DNA of 64,000 nt, from NCBI RefSeq assembly GCF_954871325.1, contig NC_088776.1, positions 22,802,508 through 22,866,507 on the forward strand, written 5' to 3'. This DNA comes from Gordionus sp. m RMFG-2023. Its lineage: Eukaryota > Nematomorpha > Gordioida > Chordodea > Parachordodidae. The position numbers and the translations under genes were made by a program. Below the pieces are notes generated by a model. It did not search any database and was not told the origin of the DNA. It saw only the letters and a list, made by a program, of their open reading frames with translations. Position 1 is the stretch's first letter. Every line of letters starts with the position of its first letter. Of this stretch, positions 36,601 through 51,600 are shown in pieces.

Positions 36601-39600
36601 TTTACAGGTATCGGTTTGATCCGATATTTTTGGGAAATGCTAAATATCGGTACCGATCCGACCCGATATATAATATCTGCACCGCTATACTATTATAAAA
36701 ATTTTAAAAAAAATAATACTACCATTTTCTGACTCACTGAAGAGCTAAACATGATTTTATATTTATATTTTCAAATTAGGGCTATCATAGAGTGGGTAGT
36801 TTGGTCAAAAAATAATGTCTTTTCAAAAGCCCACTATAAAAAATTTTAAAATTTAATATTAATATTATATGAATCCTTTTAAGAGCTAAATCTGATATTT
36901 GAGTTCATTTTTTAAAAGAATACATAATTATGCGCATAGGGGTGGGTAGAGAACTGCAAAGTAATTTTTTCGCAACCTGAGCCCGACCCGAGCCCGAATT
37001 TAAAATTTTTTTTTGTCCAAGCCCGACCCGAGCCCGAGCACACATTTTTTAGTCCAACCCGACCCGACCCAAATAAAATTTTGCAATTTAAGTTTTAATA
37101 TTATAATAACCAAAAAAAAATTTATGTGTATTTATTCAGTTCAGCCACCTTAAATAAAAGTTTATTTGACGGCCATAATCTATTCAAGATATATATTAAG
37201 TTGCATTTTATTAAATTTGTAAAAAATATTATAAAATGATTAATATACAAGCGAATTTAAACATTATAACGATTATATAATACAATAAGCATCATTTATG
37301 CGAATATAGATATGATATAAAAGTTAATAAATATATAAAAAATATAATAAATATATTATATTATATTGACCTCATCAATATCATTATCAAAATTATCACA
37401 AAGTGAATAATTATGATATATAAATAAAGAGGCGTCCAGTTGATCTGGCTTTAAACGAGTCCTTCTCTCCTCAAAGGCCCTACCAGCAGCTGAAAACGCC
37501 CTTTCACTGCTAGCCGAAGAAGCAGGGATAGCCAGGAATTTAAGAGCTAAAATACTTAAATTAGAAAACTCATAATGGTTTGTTTTCCACCATTTTAAAA
37601 TATTATCGTCATCAATACATAATTTCGGATCAAGGTATTTTTTAGCTCGTCAACTTCGGCGCTAGCATCAGAATACGCATTGTCAGCCTCCCATAGAGAG
37701 AAGTCCAAAAACGTATGTACCACCTTTGTAGTTTCTTAAGAAAAAAATATTCATTAATAATATTAAGATATATATTTATTTTATATTTTTTAATAAATAA
37801 TTTTATTAATAATTTAACCATATTTTCATAAATTTGTTACCAGCACATCGACCCTTTTTCATATATGAGTTTAATATAGGAAATAATTTATTGCGGATAC
37901 CATCAGCAGTATCTACTAAATTTCTAGAAATTGTCGTAGGATTTGGAATGATGCTTTTAACATCAATATTTCCATATATTGAACCAATTTTGGCAAAATA
38001 TTGGCAACAATCAACAAAGCCTTCCCCATGAATTGTATCAAATGATCTCAAATCACGTCCACAAAACATAGTAAGCACCTTTGTGCACTCTTTTTTCAAT
38101 TTTGTACAACTTTTGAGTTTTTTCGGATCAGTACCAAAAAGACTATCAATTGTTAATTGTGTCTTTTTACTCTCTGCTGTTGTACTTGTATTTGTATATA
38201 CACATTTATGTCTTTTAAGTTGATTTGTGCCTAAAATAATTTAATAAGATCATATTTTATGTATAAATATCTAACCTGTTGTTATTGAATTATATACATA
38301 AATAAATTTGCATATAATACAAATGACATAATTAAGCTTTTCTTTATTTTCATCATATATAAATGAAAATTTCTTCCATACATCGGATTTCCCATTAAGA
38401 TTCTCCCTTACTTCATACTCTTTTGTCTTAATCTTTTCACCAATTCTTTTTAATTTTGCATCCATTGAGATAATTTTTTTAATATAGCTGTGTCTAAAAT
38501 CTAAAAAAAATATTTAAAATGACTTTAATCAATTAGATTGAAATAAACAGAGTTGGGCAGTACTGCGTACTTGTATCTAAGATACATGATACAAGATCCC
38601 TTTATATCTTGTACTCAGTATATTTTGACATTTTTAATAAGATACTAATATCTGTATCTAAGATCTTAATTCTGAAAAGAATCTTGTATCTTTTCCATTT
38701 TCTTGACAAAAGATACAGATACAGATTCTTTTTAATATTCATGTTTTAAATTTTACATATCACAGTATACATCTTATTTTCTTTGAGAATCTTGTATTAA
38801 TTTCCTAATTTTTTTCTGCCATATTTTAAAATATTGACAACCAAAATTAGCTGGAAAATTTACAACTCATATTAAGGTAGATAGATAAAAAAATAATAAT
38901 ACCAAAACGAAATAAGTAAAGATTATATTTTATATATAAATGTAACTTAGAATATCATTACCAATTTTATATAATATTTTTTAATTTCTAGGATGATTAA
39001 CATTTATGGTAGTGAAATTTAAATTATAGAAATAAGTTCCCCTGAATCAAATCCCAATCTTAAATTTTATATGGAAATTTTTTAAAACAAATGTTAAAAA
39101 AGACAATGTATAGGCTAGATAAATAATAAATAATGAATAAAATTTATCTTTAGCACATAAAATATGTCTTATCTTGTAATTCACGGGAAACACACAATTT
39201 AGTGATAAAATAGTTTGGTATCCGGTTGTTAGGTTTATAAAATAATAATTAATAATGACATGACATGTTAATATGATTGACATTTTAATCCTAATGTGAT
39301 AAATATTAAATAATATGATTTTATAATTAATATTATAAATTATACTGACTATTTAAGATATTAATATTATTATTTATTGTCGGGTCGGGTTTCGGGTCGG
39401 ACAGCTTTTATAACCCGACCCGAGCCCGAACCCGAGAAATTTTTTTTGATGTCCGAACCCGAGCGGGTCGGGTCGGGCTACGGACAGCCCGTGCAGTTCT
39501 CTAGGGGTGGGTATTAATTTCATTATGTTATCAGTTTTTTTTTAAATAAAAAAATATTTTCTAAATTAACTCGTCAAGCTAAACACGAATCTATATTAAT

Positions 39601-42600
39601 ATTATTAAATTAAGGCGTTTTTGATAGGGGATGCATGAATGCTAGTTTCCATTTAGTCATGCCAAAATTATATTTTTCTATCTCTTTAATCCTATTGGTA
39701 ATACATCAGCAGGCCCAAAGCCAGGATAGGGGCTGACCGCACCCCTCATCCCATAATTTTTTATCCACAAACCTGGTCCCGTGATAATTTTTGGTCCCCA
39801 AAAATGGCCACTGAAAATTTTTTCAGCCCCTAAATTTATTATTGAATTTGCCCTTAACAATTAAATCTAAATGAAAAAACAAAATTCTTAAAAACCTTTA
39901 GTTATTAAAATTTTATTTAACTAAATCAATTTGATAAACAAAAAAAACTTATTAAAATATTAATTATAAAATATTCATTCAATTATAAATAAAAAAAATT
40001 AAACTCTCCTTTTATATTCCTTGACAAAAAGACACTAGTGTTGGTGAATTTGTTCAATATCTTCTTGAAGATGATAAGTCAGTCAATATTAGGGAGATAT
40101 AATCAATTAAACAAGATAAATTATAGATACTATAAACTACTTCCTGCTTTTCACACGATGACACCTAAACGTTAATTAGACCAATATATGTCAACTATTA
40201 ATATAATATTTTAAAAAAATTGGAAAAGGACAAATATTCTTACATGAAGAGCACAAATAGTTTTTCAAAGTACTTATTGTCCTAGTGAAGTTTAAAATAT
40301 TAAAAATGGTAAGATACTTCCTGCCTATCACATGATCTTGCTTACACCTTAAATATAGATCAGCATATCAAATAATAAAATAATATATAAAAAATTTAAA
40401 GAGGACTAAGATTTTTATAAAGATGACAATTATTTTATTACAAAGAGGACAAATGTTTTTTAAACTATCATATTTCTAGTGTAACAACCACCTTCAGGCT
40501 CTGAAAGGCACTCAGACAGACCTCACTTAATAATTACTTATTTCCACCCTTAATATTTAAAAGATGGACGAAAACAAAACATAAGATTAAAGGCATATCA
40601 AAAATATAAGCCAAAATTTTTCTTTTAATTTATTTATGTTAAAATTTAAAAATCAAAATTTTCGTATTATAATTATAGTATTACTTTGTTTATTTATATT
40701 TATTTTTACAAATTTTCAATAAAAATATCAAAATATTTATACATACCTCACTATTTTATTTCAAAAAATATTGATCTTCTTAAATAATCAGTTACCCCCC
40801 TCCCCCTGGAAATTCCTGACATCAAGCCTGTATATCAGAGAGAACATGTCTTGGGAATATACTCAGGGAGTAGATTATTTTCCTTATTTATAATATATAT
40901 ATTAAAGATGCAATATTACTGAGGCTATAATCTAAACTTTTTACCTGGCAACAAACCCAATATATATTTTTTTGGTCATTATATTATTTAATAAATCAGC
41001 TAGTCACTTTATATATGGCTTTGAATAAGATGGCATGATTATTCTCTGAATATTATACAAAATGTTATGTCATATACACTTGGACACATCTTTCACAATC
41101 TACTAAAAATCTGTGTATGGAAATGTCATATATCCAGAGCAGAAACGAAACATAAAGATTACATCTAAGGAAGCAATTGATTTTTTTATTAACCAAACCA
41201 TAAATGATTTAAATGAGTGAAATTCATCCTTGTTTTTAAGTAAAATAATAATAGGCAGGTTCATAGCTAGGAATTTTCCAGAGTTGTTAAAAGATACTTT
41301 TTAAATGGATCTAGATACAGATACATCGTCTAAAAATTTATCTAGATATAGATACATATACAGCTTCTAAAAAGTTATCTTGATACAGATACAATTTAAA
41401 ATGTATCGATGTACAGATAAATTTAAATTGCATCTATGTACAGATACATTTTTTATTATACTCTTAGATAAGGTTTGAATAAACTTAAATTAGGATTCTA
41501 TTGTGAAAATCATGAAATGATCTAAAAAAATTTATTGACTCGATATCACATTTATCAAAATATAGCTAAAATAATGATTTTTAGATATTAATATAATATA
41601 TGATTAATATAAATAATTATTATTTATCATTAATAAAATAATATAATATATGACTATAAATAATTATTAGATTTCAGTAATAAAATATTTTCAAAATTTT
41701 GGTCATTAAGACATCCTCGTTTATCTGTAAAGACATTTTTAGCTATACTAAAAAGTCTTTCAACAGGAGCGCTGGAAGGGATTGTGGTGTTATATTTAAT
41801 AAATAACATTTTTATACCAGGATATTGTTTAAAAATACTAAAATCTCGGCATTCATTTTTGAAAAAACTATTTAAAATTTGTTGATTATCAGAATTTAAA
41901 TCATTAACAGACATATCTCCTGCGGTGGGATACTGAAAAAAATCGGATATTAAATTATTGGTTTTTTTTTCTTGTACTCATTTGAAGACTTTGATAATTC
42001 CTCAACTAATCTTTGTATTAATTGTTTTTTATTATTAGAATTTTCATCCATTTGTAACCATGTCCAATCTAGTTTAAAAAAAGGATGAAGCATAGTTGCC
42101 AAAATATTTTCATCTTCAAAAATTGTCCCAATAAACCTAGTATTATTAAATATTGATTAATTTATTATTAATTTACCTATCTTCAATCCCTTTAAGTAAG
42201 GTATTAAGAGTGGTAAACAAAATTTCAGGTTCATTTGTTTTGAGATATTATTTTAAAATATGGTCTATAAATTGGCCATGGATGAATGTCGTCATTTTCG
42301 TCATCAATATTAATCTTAAAAATTATTATAATAGAATAAAATAAAATAAAATACCAATTGCATTGCAATTAAAAATGGCAAATTCCTTGAGATGGATTGT
42401 AATATCAGAATTTTCTTGTTATTGATAACTCGGACATAATATTTAATTAATATTTATATATTCTTTTTTATATATAAGTTTTAACATTTTACATATATAT
42501 ATTTTTTTATTATATATATTAATATTAAGTTATATGCTCATATGAAATAAAATTAATTTTACATTCAAGTATTTTTATTTATAATATAAAAAAGCCTTAA

Positions 42601-45600
42601 ATAGAAGTATATCAAAATGTATCTTAAAAAGTATCTAAAAACAGATACTTCTAAAATAATATCTAGATACTGATACTTTAATCAAAAATCTATCTAGATA
42701 CAGATACCACATTTTTATATCTAGATACAGTATCTAGATATTTTAACAACTCTGGAATTTTCCATTGTGTTTGTACTAATTAGCTTGCCAAAATAAATTT
42801 TAATGTATTAAGAAAAAATTCTAAGATATATTTTAAAGTTTGCAATGCTTCCATGACGTTTCTTGGAGGATTATCTACCAAAATTAATCTTTCTTACCAA
42901 GGTTTAAATTCTTAAATTAATTTACCTTAAGATACATTTATATCCTCTAAATAAAAATTGAGCTAAATATTAAATTTTTCAATGCCAAAATTTAATATAT
43001 CCTCAGAAGGATTTCTAGATAATATTATTTGTAAATTAGATAGAGCCATTTGACGAATCACAAATCGTTTTTTGATTTGAAATTTGAGTCAATAATATAT
43101 CCAAAAATAAAATAAAAACGGTTATTTTTTGATAAACCTCAAATGAGTTGACGCTAATATTGGAATTATTTGATTGTCTAAGTGCAAGTCGAGGCTTGCG
43201 AATTTCCAAATAATATAATTTTGCTTTCGCCTCAGCAATCACATAAATTCGTGAAATTCTTGGTCGATATTATTTCTTAGTTTTCTAAGTTGTAATGTAA
43301 TAATAGTATTCGCGATTCCCATAACCTCAGCCAAAACCATAGTATTTTTGTGAATTGCATAAAATTGTTGTGTGATTAAATAATTTTTAATATATTCCAT
43401 TGCAAAAATATTCTGAGCAATCTTTTATTATAATTTCTGATACTATTATTGTGTTTGGATTAGAGGTCAGTAATGGGCGGGTTTTTGGCCCACAAACTCG
43501 CCCGCCCATTGTTTGAAAATTTTTAATTCGCTTGCCCAAACCGCTCATATAAAAAATATATGCACGCCCACCCATTAGTCTAAAATTCTTTACCGCTCCC
43601 GCATTATTTTTATATTCTTTACCTCTCATGCATTATTCTAAAAAAATTTACACACCCTCCCGCCTATTAGTTATATAATTTTTTAACCCAAGCCCGCCCA
43701 TATAAAATTTTAACCTAAGCCCGCCAATATATAATTTAAATATGCCCATTCTTTCAATTTTTTTAAGCATCTAATAAATCAGTTTCGGAGCTCCACCCTT
43801 ACAAAAAAGTTTTATAATTTAGGAATTACTAAATTAAGCATAAAAAATAATATTCAATTTAAATTACGTTGATCAAAAAAATGTTTATGAAAAAAATATA
43901 AAATTAATATTTATTGACATTTGTAATTATGATACAAAAATAATAATCAAATTTTTTGGATTCAAACACGTTCTTCTTTGTTCTAAAAACCTTCCAGCAA
44001 TGTTAAATCCTCTATCAGAAGTAGCATTAGTTGCTGGAAATCCCAATATTATTCTAGCTTATCTTAATATCTTTGATAAAACTTTTTCTTGTCGTTTCCA
44101 CCAAAGTAGGATATCCGTTTGAAATATATTCTTTTCCTCAAATGAGATTTTAAATAAAAGGGAAACCATTAATAATTAATAAAAAAAGAAAGTAATTTTC
44201 CGATGCAAAACGGCCTGGCGGAATTACCCTTATCCCATGAGAACAGGGCCAATTTCTGGTTTGGAACTATTCTTGTATAGATCCATTAGCTTTATCCAAC
44301 CAAACTCCAAACCTACTTGAGCAAAAAGAACAACATAATATTTTCAAATATTCGGAAATATCAGAAGATCACATCATTATCCCTATAATATCTACTACCT
44401 TCTCCTTTGGTAAGCTTGCATTGTCCTTCTTCAAGGATTTAGAATCTCACATCCATAAACCTACTGGCGATCCGCGAGAAGGCTTACAGAGACTGGCTAT
44501 AGCTATCCTTAAAGCGAATTATCAAAGTTTCAATGGCTGTCTTCTCTCCACAGATCTTCGCTAGATTCATCTTTTTATTCCTTATTCTTTATCATTTTAC
44601 ATTCTATTTCACCTTTATATTATTTAATTTGGAATTATTTTTTTTCATATATAAATTTTGGGTTGATTTATATTATTCCATAAATAAATAAATAATTAAT
44701 TAAAAAGAAAGCATGAATAATAAAAATATTTTGATTAAAAAAAATTATAAATTGTAAACTAAAAAATAGCTTAAAATTTTGATAAATTATACAAATCAAG
44801 CTACTTTAAGATTTAAATACTTTATGTGCTCTTTGTAACAACCTCATCCTCCCATATGCTGTGGTTCAATTTTGACGTGGATGCTATCTATTTTAAACGT
44901 TTAAACATTGCATTTATAATTTAATACCCTTTAATTAAATTCTTTTTGCTTTTGGGGTAAAAATAAAATTAGATTTTCATCCACGTCGTTGTTATATTCT
45001 TCCATGCAAATCAAATCCAACATGTTTTTGATATATTTTTACTTCATTAATTTCTTCCGACGACAACATCTCAATTATAGGAACTTTGGTATTAAAAATG
45101 TTGAAATGTTAAGAACATATTTTTTAAAATATTTACTTAAATGATTCTAAATAGCAAATAAAAGTTAAAAATTTTTTAACCCGCCCGCCCATCCTTTTAG
45201 TATTTAATTCTTTAAGCCCGTCCGCTTATTGCCCCCATTTAAATGAGTAAACGGGGGGACTAAAAACCCGCCTGTTACAGACTTCTAGTTTGGGTTTTAA
45301 TTTTTTATTATATTAAATTTTATTACATTTAGGTTTATTTGGTTGGTAGAATTTTCTTATATCTATCTTACTCCGGTCTTTGCCAACTTATATTTTCGAT
45401 TACGCTTTATAATAAAGAAGGAAACGATTCAAATCTATTCAACTTTTTATTTAATTTTTTAGTAAGTAGAAAATATTGCTTTTTATAAGAAAAATACGAC
45501 AAATTATATCCGATAATTTAATAATGCCCGAAAAATTTACATCATCCATATCTTCAAAAATCATAATCATATTATTTATTATTATTATTACTTAATTTCG

Positions 45601-48600
45601 ATCAGAGTTGTTAAAGTAGCTCGAGCGCGTTAACTTTTTTGGTAGCTATAGCATTATTTAATTTTTTAGCGCGCTACTTTTTTTGAAAGTAGCTAAGTAG
45701 CCGCTACTTCGCTACTTTTAAAAAATATAATGAAGGTAAGTATAAACATAAAAATTTAAATATAATATCATAATTATTTATAATTTTTATGATTTATTAT
45801 TTAATTTTGAAATTGAAATATAATTTCAATTTGTAATTTATATTTTCATTTGTATTATAAACCTAAATCACGTGTTAATAATTTAAAATGTCATCGCCTA
45901 TGGATATCCAAATCGTTGAAAGTGATTCAGACAATGATATTAATGAAATGGAAGATACCAGGGAAGAAAATGTTTGTTAATAGCTATAATACAAATTTCC
46001 CATTCCCTAGATTTGAAAATTTTTTTAAATATATAACCAAAACTGGTTTCAAATTTATTTGTTTAAAATGTAAAAAAAAATATTTCCTTAAATCAATCAT
46101 AAGCTATAACCTCAAGAAACACCTAAAGGTAAAGTCATTTTTACATTCTAATAATATTTATTTTATAAGACTGTTCATGAATTTTAAGGAAATGGAGAAA
46201 CATCTAAATAATTTTTTGTATAGGCGACTCTACATCCAAAAAGATTAATTCAATTCAAACCAAATTAATAATGCAAATGACAATATTTTTCAGAAATTGG
46301 CTGATAAAGTTATTGTTGATTTTATAATTTATACTATACAGTTCAGCCAATGTCCTTAGTTGATAATCCATCATTTGCCATGATGATTAAAACTCTATCC
46401 CCTGGTACAACAATTTTATGCCGCCAGACACTAATGAATAAATAGCAGATAACTTTAAAGATGAAAGATGCTCTAATAGTTAGAGTTATCAGAGATATCA
46501 TATATATGTACCACGGGGAGATAGTTAGACATATAGCAGAAGGTAAAAACATATTTATATTTAAAAATTGATCTGATTAAATATTTTTGAGCTTTGGGAA
46601 TCACAGGCCATTGGCTAGACTCTAGGACTTTAAAAAGAAGATCTGTTGCATTAGCCCTCAAAATGATAATAGGATGCCAGACATACGATGCACTTGCAAA
46701 TAAAATTATTGATAATCTATCTTATATTAAAAATATGTATATAAGATTAAATACCCTTACTCTCAAGTGCTTGTGTCGAGAGATTATTTAGTAAGGCAAA
46801 ACTTATACTTTCTGATCATCGCTCTAGACTTGGAGATGATAATATTGAAATGATTTTATTATTAAAATACAACAAATTACCATAAATATTTATTTTTATT
46901 ACATAAATTTTTTTATAATCAAAACTAACTATATTTTAATATTTATAAATGTTGATTTTTATATAGCGCTACTTTTAAAAGTAGCGTTTAACAACTCTGA
47001 TTCCGATCAATCTGGACAAAATATCCATCAGTGTTTAAGGTTTAAAAAAATGTAAGAAAATATATTTTGAATTTTCGCGGGAAAAAGTATTAAAAGGAAT
47101 TTATATTTTTATGAATTGTGAATTGCAAAGTATTCTATTCGCAATTCATAAAAATCTTTTGTATTTCTTAAAAATTAATTTTAATCTATATTTTTTTTTG
47201 CTGGGGGGAGGGGGGTGGTTGTCTTTTTACACCCCTCTCTTGCTGCGCGCTTGATAGTAGATTATAAAAGTTATTCTTAGCTTTTAATTTATTTATTTTT
47301 AAATTGAATTGAATTTATTGTATAATCGATTTCGACTCATCCTGTTTCTACAATAAGTTATTATTTTTTTAAAGATGAAAATCCCTGCTTGCTCTAGTGA
47401 TGTTAAACGGCTCATTTTGAGCCGATTTTTAAAAACGGCTAACTCAGTATTTTATTAAGAAAAATATTTGCAAGCCTTAAGATTTTGCTCATATGTGGCG
47501 CAAAGGTTTGAATTTGAACATCTATTAACGAAATCTCCAGGCTTAAACAATATTTTTCTGGCTAAAATATTGAGATAGCCGTTTTTAAATTTAACAACAC
47601 TACTCTGCTCTGCACTCGTGATTGTTTGATTTCTATTTTCAAATTTTGTAAATATAGTCTTCCTTTTTCGATAATCAATTTTTATATTAAAATTTCTTAA
47701 GCTAAAAGGATATTTTAAATGACACAATTAATTTTAAATATATTTTTATTTGTAAAAATTCATTATAATTAAAAATTGTTATTATTGAAATGATTATTAT
47801 TGAAATGATTATTATTTTGATACCAAAATATATTAAAAATTAGGGGCTTGTAATTAAGCCATTTTTGCATCCCTATTCTGTTCCAGCCAAAAAAAATATG
47901 TTCGGTTTCGTTTCACATTTTGGAACTTTCAATTTTATCAATATCAATTATTTTTTCATTAATTCAATATTGTATAATTATTGCATCTAGTATTAATTAA
48001 GATATTAGCGAAAAGATAAAATTTACATCGCGGTGATATTAATATCTGAACGTTTAAAAAAAACATCTCTATAACTTGGCAACAAAATTATTCTTTGAAA
48101 TAAACATCTATTATATATAAATGCTAATTTTATAAACAATTAAAATATTATATTAAGTTTAATTTAAAAAAAAGATTTTATAATCTTAATTTCAAATACT
48201 AAATACCAGAGTTGAAAAACAAAAAATTATTCAAAAATTTTTGATTTCATCTTTAATTTTTTTGTGTATGAAAATCACAAAAGATTTACTTATAAAAGAT
48301 TTTGTCATTTTTAGGTTTTTTTTCCTTCACATTCTGCTAAATAATAAATAACAATATTATTATTATGAAAAATGGAATTTAAGGAAAAAGGAATATTATT
48401 GAATGAGTTATTAGAAATATTAAATTTTATTATATAATTTTATATTATTAAGAACGTTTCGAAACTGTTTTGGGAACATTACCGAAATTACCGTTCATTT
48501 CCAGTTAAAGTTCCTTTATTTTTCCTAAGTTCCATTACCTGAACATGCCCGGAACGTTCTATCTGTCTTTGCTAAAAAAATATTTTATGTATTTATTATA

Positions 48601-51600
48601 ATATTATTGAAAAGATACAACGTCATTTTTCTATTAACTTCTGGTGGCAAATTTACTTTCCTTGGTGCAAAAAAATGGATCAATGATCAATTCGAAAATT
48701 CTGGTTCATACACATTTTTTAAAACAAATTATGCCAATTTATTGAGTAAATTGTAGAAAAAAATGAATTAATAATAATACTCAAATAAAATATTATTTAT
48801 ATTAAAAAATAACATTAATTAAATAAATATAGAAAAGTATAATTTTTTAGGGGTTTAGATACCACTTTTTGTAAGCCGATCCGATATTCCCGATATTAAA
48901 TTGATATCGACCGATTACCGATCCGATATCTTATCTAATTTTATATTCTGCAAAGACATCAATGGTTTTAATTTTTATTATACTTTTTATTAGTATAACA
49001 TCTATAATTTAACTATACCATAACATATGTCATTTAAATATATTATAATGATCAGTTATAGTTTATATTCAATTCAATTGCAATTATAAAGGTATATAAA
49101 ATATTTTTATTGATAAATCACTTATTTATATAATAAGTAATAACATTAATCTATTTTCATAATTAAGTAATAAATTTGATTTAAATTCATGATTTTATAC
49201 ATGAATTTATAACTACACGATTTAAAGTATTTAATTAATGTATTTATAAGTTTTAGACTTCAAATGTTTTATATATAAAATATAAGTCTACAATGTAGCT
49301 CATAAAGGTCAATGTAAATTTATCGATTTCAATTTTAAAAGTGACTGGTATTCAATTAAGAAATGAATAATACCTATAAATTATCAAATCTATTATTTGC
49401 ATTATTCGCATTCTATTCATAGTTTTCGAATTGAATAATTGTAAATAATAAATATATTCGATTCGATTTCGAAAATTAAATTATTTAAAAATATTTTCAA
49501 AAATAAAAAAATGTATTAATAAAATTTAAAAAAGTAATTTTTAAATATGGGAAAAAAGAATACATAAAAATTTTCTCTGTACATGTTAAATACTTAAGAA
49601 TAATTTCAAATATTTATGAATAATTTCGAATGTTTACGAATAATTTCGAATATTAGATAAAAAATTACTCGGCAGATAATATAGTTATCTTATTCATGTT
49701 CTTAAAATACCAACCGAATAACGAATTCGTTTTAGGTATAGATTAGGCTAATCCGATATTAATCTTATTTCTGACCAGAGACCCGGAGTGAACCGTAACG
49801 AACCGTTAAACCATTATAAACCGTTATAAATATCAGAACCGTAACCGAACCGATATAATTATTTTTTGAAAGAGTAAAAAGAACCTTTATTAAAAAAGGT
49901 TAAACTGGTTTAAACCGGTTCAGTTTTTATATTTTAGGAATCAAAATTTGAATGTCCAGAATTATATAAACTTGCTCTTATAGTACTGATGGTTCCCGCA
50001 ACACAAGTTTCTGTAGAAAGTGCCTTTTCGGGGTTAAATTTGTGTTATCGTCACAACAAACAAATATGAATCCATTTAAATCAAATATATTACTTACAAT
50101 ATATTTAAAAATGAGTTATTTTGAAACTTATATATTTTTTTAATATATAATTCATAGATGCTTATAATAAAAATAAATTAGACGATGGTGTTGCTTCAAT
50201 AAAAAAAAATTTCTAACCGTAATGAATATGAACCTTTATAATTAGCTAAACCGAAACCTTTGTAAATTTTTCTTAAGAACCGTAACCATTATAATTTTTT
50301 ACATACTGAACCGTAATCATTATAATTTTTTACATACTGAACCGTTATAAAAACGGTTCGGGTCCCTATTTCTGACATAGTTTGGTGAAAACTAATTTGA
50401 AAAATAACATAACTAATCTTCAGATATCAATATCGTTTCCGATATAGCCTTTATCTTATGCCTGGATTCAATAGGAAGTGGCAAAGTAGGTGATACAATG
50501 TATTTGCACGTTTCCAAAAACCACAAAGAAAATTCGGCCATTCACAAATTTTTTAGGGTATCCTCTAAAAAATTTAAAATAATTTTATTGCTTGACTTAT
50601 ATATGTTTGAAACTGAGTTAGAGTCAAAATCTTATCTTTTGACGTTCCCACTACCTCCTTTACATCAACCCCCCCCCCCCCCCCACCCATCCAAGAAAAA
50701 TTAACAATTTCATATTTTTTATAAACAGTGTAATTTAATTATAATTATAAGAGTTTTTTTTAAATAATCTAGCCTTTATAAATTAAAGATTCATAGTTAT
50801 GTAGTAGATGTTACACTCTTAAAAGATGATACCAAATCTTTCGTTTTTCCCTAGTACTGTGAAAAAAAATTTTCAGATGGGTCAGGCTTGGAAATATTTT
50901 TGTCACAATTTTGAATTTAATCAGAGATATAGATAAATAATAGTTTGCTTATATATTATCTTACAATTTTGTTCATTTTAAATAATTTCTTTTAACACAT
51001 TAAAAAAATAAATTTTGGGTATTTTTTTCTTAGATTTTCATAGTCGAGTTGGGAATAAGAAATTAATTTTATGTTCTGGTTTGGTCTGGAATTTCTTTTG
51101 ACAAAAAAATTGTCGGTTTGGTTGGGTCAGTAATATGCTTTTCGGATTGGGTCTAAAAAATTTGTCTCTTACAGGTCAAGATATACAAAGTAAGTTAAAT
51201 CATTCACCTATATTTTGGATATGTAAGAATTTACTAAGGTTTCCTAATCTTATGAAAACTTAATTATATTATCAAAAATAATTGGTTACCCATCACATAT
51301 ACACTCCATAATAATTTTTGGATTCTTGTATCCCTCTACCTATTTATAATTAAATGCATACCTTTTAAAATGTGACCTCTTTGATAAGGCGATTATTTTC
51401 GTAAGGGATCCAGAATATATAAAATATGTTCAAGCTGTTTAACTAAAATTCACCAATCTTTTTTTTGTGATAGGCTGCTCTTCTTATCGACATTGCTAGA
51501 ATTTTTAATATATATATATATATATGCATCGGCTTCTTTGATTATTTAGTATTCTAACTCCACTTTCATCAATTTTACAAAAGTGCTATTTGATGTCCCC

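Larger units (their letters stand above)
32473..36687. mobile_element. GATATCGG-ended MITE (about 0.38 kb) split by two later insertions
   Basis: The left end is TAGGGCTGTGCCAATCC followed by TTTCCGATATCGGTTC; the right end, in reverse complement, is TAGCGGTGCAGATATT followed by TATCGGGTCGGATCGG. Removing the 3.3-kb hAT and the 0.5-kb MITE inside, with their duplications, leaves about 380 bp. An exact 8-bp duplication could not be read at its flanks. Similar GATCCGATAT words occur near 48.9 and 54.6 kb. Confidence 0.55.
31850..39665. mobile_element. Large inverted-repeat element hosting nested insertions (NCLN intron 6)
   Basis: Bases 31855-32470 reappear in reverse complement at 36690-36938 plus 39504-39665. 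The clearest pairing is TTAATTTAATAATATTAATA followed by the word GTGTTTAGCTTatcaag on the left against its complement near 39580-39625. Shared internal words (TTTAGCTC...GAAAATG, TTTGACCAAACTA, TAATTATGCGC) recur within each arm about every 150 bp. Two later insertions fill its middle and right arm. Outer ends near GTGTGACTAAAA and TTTAGTCATGCC are approximate and no target duplication was identified. Confidence 0.5.
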
